From the NCBI GenBank assembly GCA_022843845.1, contig JALHMW010000005.1, forward strand, positions 62,001 through 126,000: DNA of 64,000 nt. Reading direction: 5' to 3'. Below the pieces are notes generated by a model. The model had not been told where the DNA came from and searched no databases. It saw only the letters and a program-made list of their open reading frames with translations. The position numbers and the translations under genes were made by a program. Shown in pieces: positions 62,543-64,000 of this stretch (position 1 is its first letter; each line of letters opens with the position of its first letter). The DNA comes from Archangium sp. GTDB lineage: Bacteria; Myxococcota; Myxococcia; Myxococcales; Myxococcaceae.

Positions 62543-63147
62543 GTGACGCCGAGCCCACTGCCAGAGAGCGCATCCTCGCGGCCGCGCTCGAGGAGTTCGC
62601 GACCCGCGGCTACGAGGCTGCGTCGACGAACGCCATCGCCGCGAAGGCAAAGGTGGCCAAGGGGCTCGTGTTTCACCACTTCGGCTCGAAGGAGCAGCTG
62701 CTCGAGGTGCTCTTCGAGCGGGAAGTGAATCGACTGATCGAACTCGTCTTCGCCATGGAGGGCCCGATGTCGTCCGATCTCTTCGAGCGCCTGCATCAGC
62801 TCTCGATGCGGAAGATCGAGCTCACCAGACAACACCCCCTCACCAGCGACTTCATCCTGGTGGCGATCACCGAGGCACCACCAGCGCTCAAGGTGAAGCT
62901 CGCCCAGCGGCAAGCCCAGTTCATGAAGACGACGTGGCCGCGCGTGCTGGAAGGGCTCGACGCCTCGAGGCTCGCGCCGGGCGTCACCCTGATGGACGCA
63001 GTCGAGACCCTCACGATGATGTCAGAGGGCCTCGAGAAGCAGCTGTCGGCGCTGATGAAGGCCAGACAGCTGTCGATGGTCGAGATCGCGGCGCACGCGT
63101 GGAAACACTTCGAGCGGCTCCGCGACGGCCTGTACCGGAAAGGGTGA
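62539..63147 (+). CDS. TetR-family transcriptional repressor
   Basis: 202 residues. An N-terminal TetR helix-turn-helix (RERILAAALEEFATRGYEAA, then IAAKAKVAKGLVFHHFGSKEQLL) is followed by a helical ligand domain of usual length. Start at ATG 62539, overlapping the permease stop (ATGA). Since TetR proteins mostly bind palindromes upstream of their own operon, the twin TGACC-N4-GGTCA sites at 60783 and 60815 are the obvious targets; the ligand may be the exported product. The region from about 63 on has no family marker by which the ligand could be named. Confidence 0.93.
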   Translation: MSDAEPTARERILAAALEEFATRGYEAASTNAIAAKAKVAKGLVFHHFGSKEQLLEVLFEREVNRLIELVFAMEGPMSSDLFERLHQLSMRKIELTRQHPLTSDFILVAITEAPPALKVKLAQRQAQFMKTTWPRVLEGLDASRLAPGVTLMDAVETLTMMSEGLEKQLSALMKARQLSMVEIAAHAWKHFERLRDGLYRKG

Positions 63148-63153
63148 CGCTCT

Positions 63154-63609
63154 CTAGAACGGCGCGTCGTCGTCGCTCGGCGGCGGAATGTGCCCGTCGT
63201 CCGGCATGTCGCCACCACCGCCACCACCCTGGCGCGACATCTCGGCCTCGATGGCCGCCAGCAGCACGCGCTCCTTGTCGTGCCACCGCGCCTTGCCGGG
63301 GTCGCCGAGCGTGCGGCGGCAGCCGTTCGCGTAGAACTCGAGATCCTGCATCGAGCCACCGACGATCGGCATGCCCTTGGAGCGGCCGTACGGCGGGAAC
63401 ACCATGCCGTCGCCACCACCCGACGCGCGCGGAGCGGCCGCGGGCGCAGCACGTCGCGGTGCGGCCGCATCAGCGCGGCCTTCGATGCGCAGGTCGCCCA
63501 GGCTCAAGGCAAAGCCGTCGCCATTTTTCGTCGCCGTGCCCACGCGCACGTTCTCCACCGAACCATCGGACCGCGTCACCGCTACCGTCACCGGAAAGGT
63601 CTCGCTCAT
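63154..63609 (-). CDS. Hypothetical protein with Gly-rich tail
   Basis: Not recognised. 151 residues with no signal peptide or membrane helix. It has an N-terminal beta strand pair (FPVTVAVTRSDGSVENVRVG), an Ala/Pro spacer and the central segment GMPIVGGSMQDLEFYANGCRRT. The block ARWHDKERVLLAAIEAEM follows, and the tail is rich in Gly, Asp and Pro. The middle (VFPPYGRSKGMPI, LEFYANGCRRTLGDPGKARW) has the look of a small DNA- or protein-binding module such as those of conserved plasmid or phage genes, but I cannot name a family. It is convergent with the TetR gene and lies 271 bases before the small zinc-ribbon gene start on the same strand. Confidence 0.5.
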   Translation of the reverse strand: MSETFPVTVAVTRSDGSVENVRVGTATKNGDGFALSLGDLRIEGRADAAAPRRAAPAAAPRASGGGDGMVFPPYGRSKGMPIVGGSMQDLEFYANGCRRTLGDPGKARWHDKERVLLAAIEAEMSRQGGGGGGDMPDDGHIPPPSDDDAPF

Positions 63610-63651
63610 GCGTCGGCCTTCACCACGCCGTCACGCATCCTGTCCAGCGCC

Positions 63652-63882
63652 TCACGCGTCGTGCAGCGTCTCGCTCTTCCCGCAGATGGGGCACCGCGGC
63701 TTGTACAGGGTCACCTGCCCCTGCCACCCACATGAGCACACGACGCGGCGCCTCTGGTTCTTCTCGACCGGAGCCGCGGTGAACAGCCGTTTCAGGACGA
63801 GGATCACCACGACCACCGCGATCGCGAAGGCCACCGACTTCCACCCGCCGACTTTCGCCAGCACTGTATTCAGCTCGTCCAT
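63652..63882 (-). CDS. Small membrane protein with zinc-ribbon-like cysteines
   Basis: Start set at ATG 63882; an upstream in-frame start would overlap the divergent response regulator. 76 residues: a hydrophobic helix (VAFAIAVVVVILVLKRLF) followed by a basic CXC-type stretch RRRVVCSCGWQGQVTLYKPRCPICG. The pattern CxC...CPxCG, with C-S-C and C-P-I-C knuckles, fits a zinc ribbon on the cytoplasmic side. Function unknown. It stands 42 bases after the 151-residue gene's start and 49 before the response regulator. Confidence 0.6.
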   Translation of the reverse strand: MDELNTVLAKVGGWKSVAFAIAVVVVILVLKRLFTAAPVEKNQRRRVVCSCGWQGQVTLYKPRCPICGKSETLHDA

Positions 63883-63931
63883 GCCGGTGATTCTCGACCG
63901 GCGGCGAGCGAAGCGCGAGACTTCCCTTCGC

Positions 63932-64000
63932 GTGGTCCCCAACTCCGTCCTGCTCATCGACGACGAGCCCATCGTGCTCGACGTCTTGAAGATCGCTCTC
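63932..64000 (+). CDS. Response regulator (N-terminal fragment, runs off the window)
   Basis: A GTG at 63932 opens a frame that continues to the end of the window: VVPNSVLLIDDEPIVLDVL. VLLIDDE is the conserved first strand and acidic pair of a receiver domain, with the family's usual spacing from the start. The output domain lies outside. Confidence 0.8.
   Translation, partial: MVPNSVLLIDDEPIVLDVLKIAL

Overview
The window reads as chromosomal DNA from a myxobacterium (Myxococcota, most likely order Myxococcales). It is uniformly GC-rich by eye. It carries a CdnL/CarD-type RNA polymerase regulator that looks almost identical to the Myxococcus protein, a Hanks-type Ser/Thr kinase, FHA and HDOD signalling proteins, many lipoproteins with Asp-Ala-Gly or Gly-rich spacers, and a secreted M36 protease ending in a MYXO-CTERM anchor (Cys-Gly-Cys, hydrophobic helix, Arg run). 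I saw no tRNA, rRNA, insertion sequence, CRISPR array or prophage. No gene-free stretch exceeds about 300 bases.

Layout. 1-7.6 kb: 5' part of cysS, an FHA/TPR membrane protein, a small membrane protein, cdnL with a clear terminator, comEC, a decayed Sel1-repeat fragment and a coiled-coil surface protein. 7.6-13.2 kb: dnaE, divergent from a vanW-like gene coupled to a glycosyltransferase-like gene. 13.3-20.7 kb (minus strand): S1-domain protein, TPR protein, MoxR ATPase, DUF58 protein, an unknown protein and a REC-HDOD protein. 20.8-27.4 kb (minus): a tight four-gene envelope operon (PafA-like phosphatase, porin, PHP-domain lipoprotein, small secreted protein) that looks like a phosphate or phosphoester scavenging module. 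27.5-36.5 kb (plus): lipoprotein, M36 metalloprotease, cysteine-less glutaredoxin-fold protein, Ser/Thr kinase, fatty acid desaturase. 36.4-38 kb: GAF-PAS-class III nucleotide cyclase.

38-50 kb is the most unusual region. Two same-strand genes encode degenerate relatives of core information-processing enzymes. One (39954-41780) is a GyrA/ParC-like protein without the catalytic Arg-Tyr and quinolone-pocket motifs. The other (44964-47336) is a single-chain chimera of the RNA polymerase beta C-terminal part, the beta' N-terminal zinc-ribbon/clamp part and the alpha C-terminal domain. It lacks the catalytic Asp triad of beta', and most DNA-contact residues of the alpha domain are replaced. Two translationally coupled beta-propeller lipoproteins sit between them on the other strand. 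The chimera lies downstream of uvrB and a flavodoxin gene with short gaps. I do not know a described system of this kind; a decoy, regulatory or immunity role is inference.

50-64 kb: a FG-GAP lipoprotein; an M28 peptidase overlapping a stand-alone LanB-type dehydratase; a secreted protein; an operon of an alpha-oxoamine synthase-like PLP enzyme and two ATP-grasp enzymes; and, divergent from it across twin palindromic operators, an ABC exporter plus TetR repressor. This looks like a small-molecule biosynthesis and export locus. The window ends with two small unknown genes and the first codons of a response regulator.
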